This document shows, in pieces, positions 60,417-61,301 of a DNA stretch of 61,301 nt. This DNA comes from Bacteroidales bacterium (GTDB lineage Bacteria; Bacteroidota; Bacteroidia; Bacteroidales; VadinHA17). The stretch spans positions 1 to 61,301 of the forward strand of contig JALONR010000025.1 of NCBI GenBank assembly GCA_025454815.1, read 5' to 3'. The translations under genes and the position numbers were made by a program. Position 1 is the first letter of the stretch. Each line of letters begins with the position of its first letter. Under the pieces are notes generated by a model that was not told the DNA's origin, made no database searches, and saw only the letters and a list, made by a program, of their open reading frames with translations.

Positions 60417-61301
60417 CTAATCGAGCTGCAGCACCTGTTCAAGCCAGCCGAACAACCGTTCCTGGTAAGATGCAGGGCACATGTCAAGGCTCTGGGCACA
60501 CATGAATCTGATCTCAGGGCGGGTTTCACAATGCCTTATTTTATCTTCAATATAGGCTTCAGGCCTGTTGACAGGTTTGAGGTAAACCAGGTCAGGTCCG
60601 GCGATATGCCTGTTTCCCTCAAGTAACTGCAGGTGATTTGCCAGGGATATGAACGTGAATTGCGAATAATCACGGAACCGGTAGGAGATATTCTTTTCCA
60701 GCATTGGAATCCTGTCACTGAGGAACCGTTCAACGCTGGTTCTGCATACAGGATGGGGTGTATGGGCATTTGTAAAATACCTGAACCTGAAGCCGAGCTT
60801 TACCGCGGCATTCCACTGGGCGGCATGAAATGAGGCACGCGGCTCAAAGCTTCTGTTTCCCAGGATCTTCCTTTGAATAAAGGTTCTTCCATGGTTCCAG
60901 AGCTCCCTCGGCAGTGGTGCGGGAACCCATCTTCCGCGGAGTACAGGTTTTCCGTTGATAAACCAGTCTTCCGGTTTTAGCGGCCGTACAAGGAATGCGT
61001 CATCATTGAAATAGACAAAGTTTTCAGAAAGCCCCTTTATTCTCCAGATCATGTTTGCAATGGAGATGCTGTTGAAGGTGGGGAGGTATTTTTCGAATCC
61101 TTCAAATATCTCTTTGTGATCAACGATCCTCAGCGATCCGGACTTTTCCGGGAAATATTTCCTCACATCGTCATCCAAGCCCGGATCCTGTTCATCCGTT
61201 ACGATGAAGATGTTCCTTACAAATGGTGCGAACCTGAGTATTGACAGAACGCAGTAGCGGATCTCGTTTGATGAGGCAAAGCGTGTCGGATGGGCCCCTG
61301 A
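60417..61301 (-). CDS. Stealth-family sugar-phosphate transferase, 5' end beyond the window
   Basis: The frame is open from the right edge of the window to the stop at 60417, giving 294 visible residues; the apparent start at 61178 is only an internal TTG. The visible part holds Stealth conserved region 2: SSNEIRYCVLSILRFAPFVR, NIFIVTDEQDPGL, and then LPTFNSISIANMIWRIKGLSE and FVYFNDDAFLVRPL. A later HTPHPVCRTSVERF resembles region 3. Stealth enzymes transfer hexose-1-phosphate to capsule or exopolysaccharide chains. The N-terminus with region 1 lies outside. It is convergent with the LuxE-like gene. Confidence 0.86.
   Translation of the reverse strand, partial: SGAHPTRFASSNEIRYCVLSILRFAPFVRNIFIVTDEQDPGLDDDVRKYFPEKSGSLRIVDHKEIFEGFEKYLPTFNSISIANMIWRIKGLSENFVYFNDDAFLVRPLKPEDWFINGKPVLRGRWVPAPLPRELWNHGRTFIQRKILGNRSFEPRASFHAAQWNAAVKLGFRFRYFTNAHTPHPVCRTSVERFLSDRIPMLEKNISYRFRDYSQFTFISLANHLQLLEGNRHIAGPDLVYLKPVNRPEAYIEDKIRHCETRPEIRFMCAQSLDMCPASYQERLFGWLEQVLQLD

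Overview
The window looks like chromosomal DNA from a member of the Bacteroidota, most likely order Bacteroidales/Marinilabiliales. The evidence is a complete porP-gldK-gldL-gldM-gldN type IX secretion (T9SS) core operon, the T9SS genes porX, porW/sprE and gldH, Bacteroidota-only families (DUF4270, DUF4954, DUF5723, an HU-CCDC81/SPOR protein), and Bacteroidota-type promoters (TAnnTTTG at -7) with few Shine-Dalgarno sites. Genes are densely packed. No gap without a gene exceeds about 200 bases. I saw no tRNA, rRNA, CRISPR array, insertion sequence, integrase or phage gene. Both ends cut a gene.

Layout. 1-6973: start of a truncated gene, a TonB-dependent receptor, then a DUF3352/beta-propeller protein and a DUF5723 outer-membrane protein. 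7052-9746: an Mla-type ABC ATPase and permease, divergent from a mannose-1-phosphate guanylyltransferase. 9770-19186 (minus): topA, a degenerate arginase-fold gene, porP, gldK, gldL, gldM, gldN, ending at a strong hairpin terminator. 19299-25469: penicillin-binding protein 1A facing a panC-panD-flippase-like-radA operon. 25643-31607 (plus): a short glycogen-synthase-like protein, a DUF4270 lipoprotein, glmS and DUF4954. 31719-37879 (minus): wbpE, wbpD, wbpB, wbpA, galE, rfbB, a nucleotide-sugar cluster. 37983-45981: an HU/SPOR protein, metG, a membrane LytTR regulator divergent from a frameshifted alpha/beta hydrolase, an LD-carboxypeptidase and alanine dehydrogenase. 46171-50858 (minus): porW, porX, tsaE. 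50962-57129 (minus): mrp, an alkyltransferase-like gene, trmB, gldH, ricT, holB, thiol peroxidase and a TerB-like protein. 57285-61301: pgk, a lipoprotein, a LuxE-like acyl-activating protein and the end of a Stealth-type phosphotransferase.

How the genes work together. Three T9SS groups (porP-gldKLMN, porW-porX, gldH) share the window with four genes of the Wbp pathway, which turns UDP-GlcNAc into UDP-2,3-diacetamido-2,3-dideoxy-glucuronic acid. In Porphyromonas gingivalis a sugar of this pathway links T9SS cargo to surface lipopolysaccharide. GlmS supplies the amino-sugar precursor, and galE, rfbB, the mannose-1-phosphate guanylyltransferase and the Stealth protein point to further surface glycan work.

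The sharpest sequence-level oddity is at 42341-43736. A hydrolase gene is split by an exact 16-bp tandem duplication, which shifts the frame by +1, just downstream of a 15-bp minisatellite. Removing one 16-bp copy restores a single 459-codon frame. Short heptamer arrays and GC-rich palindromes also recur in convergent gaps.
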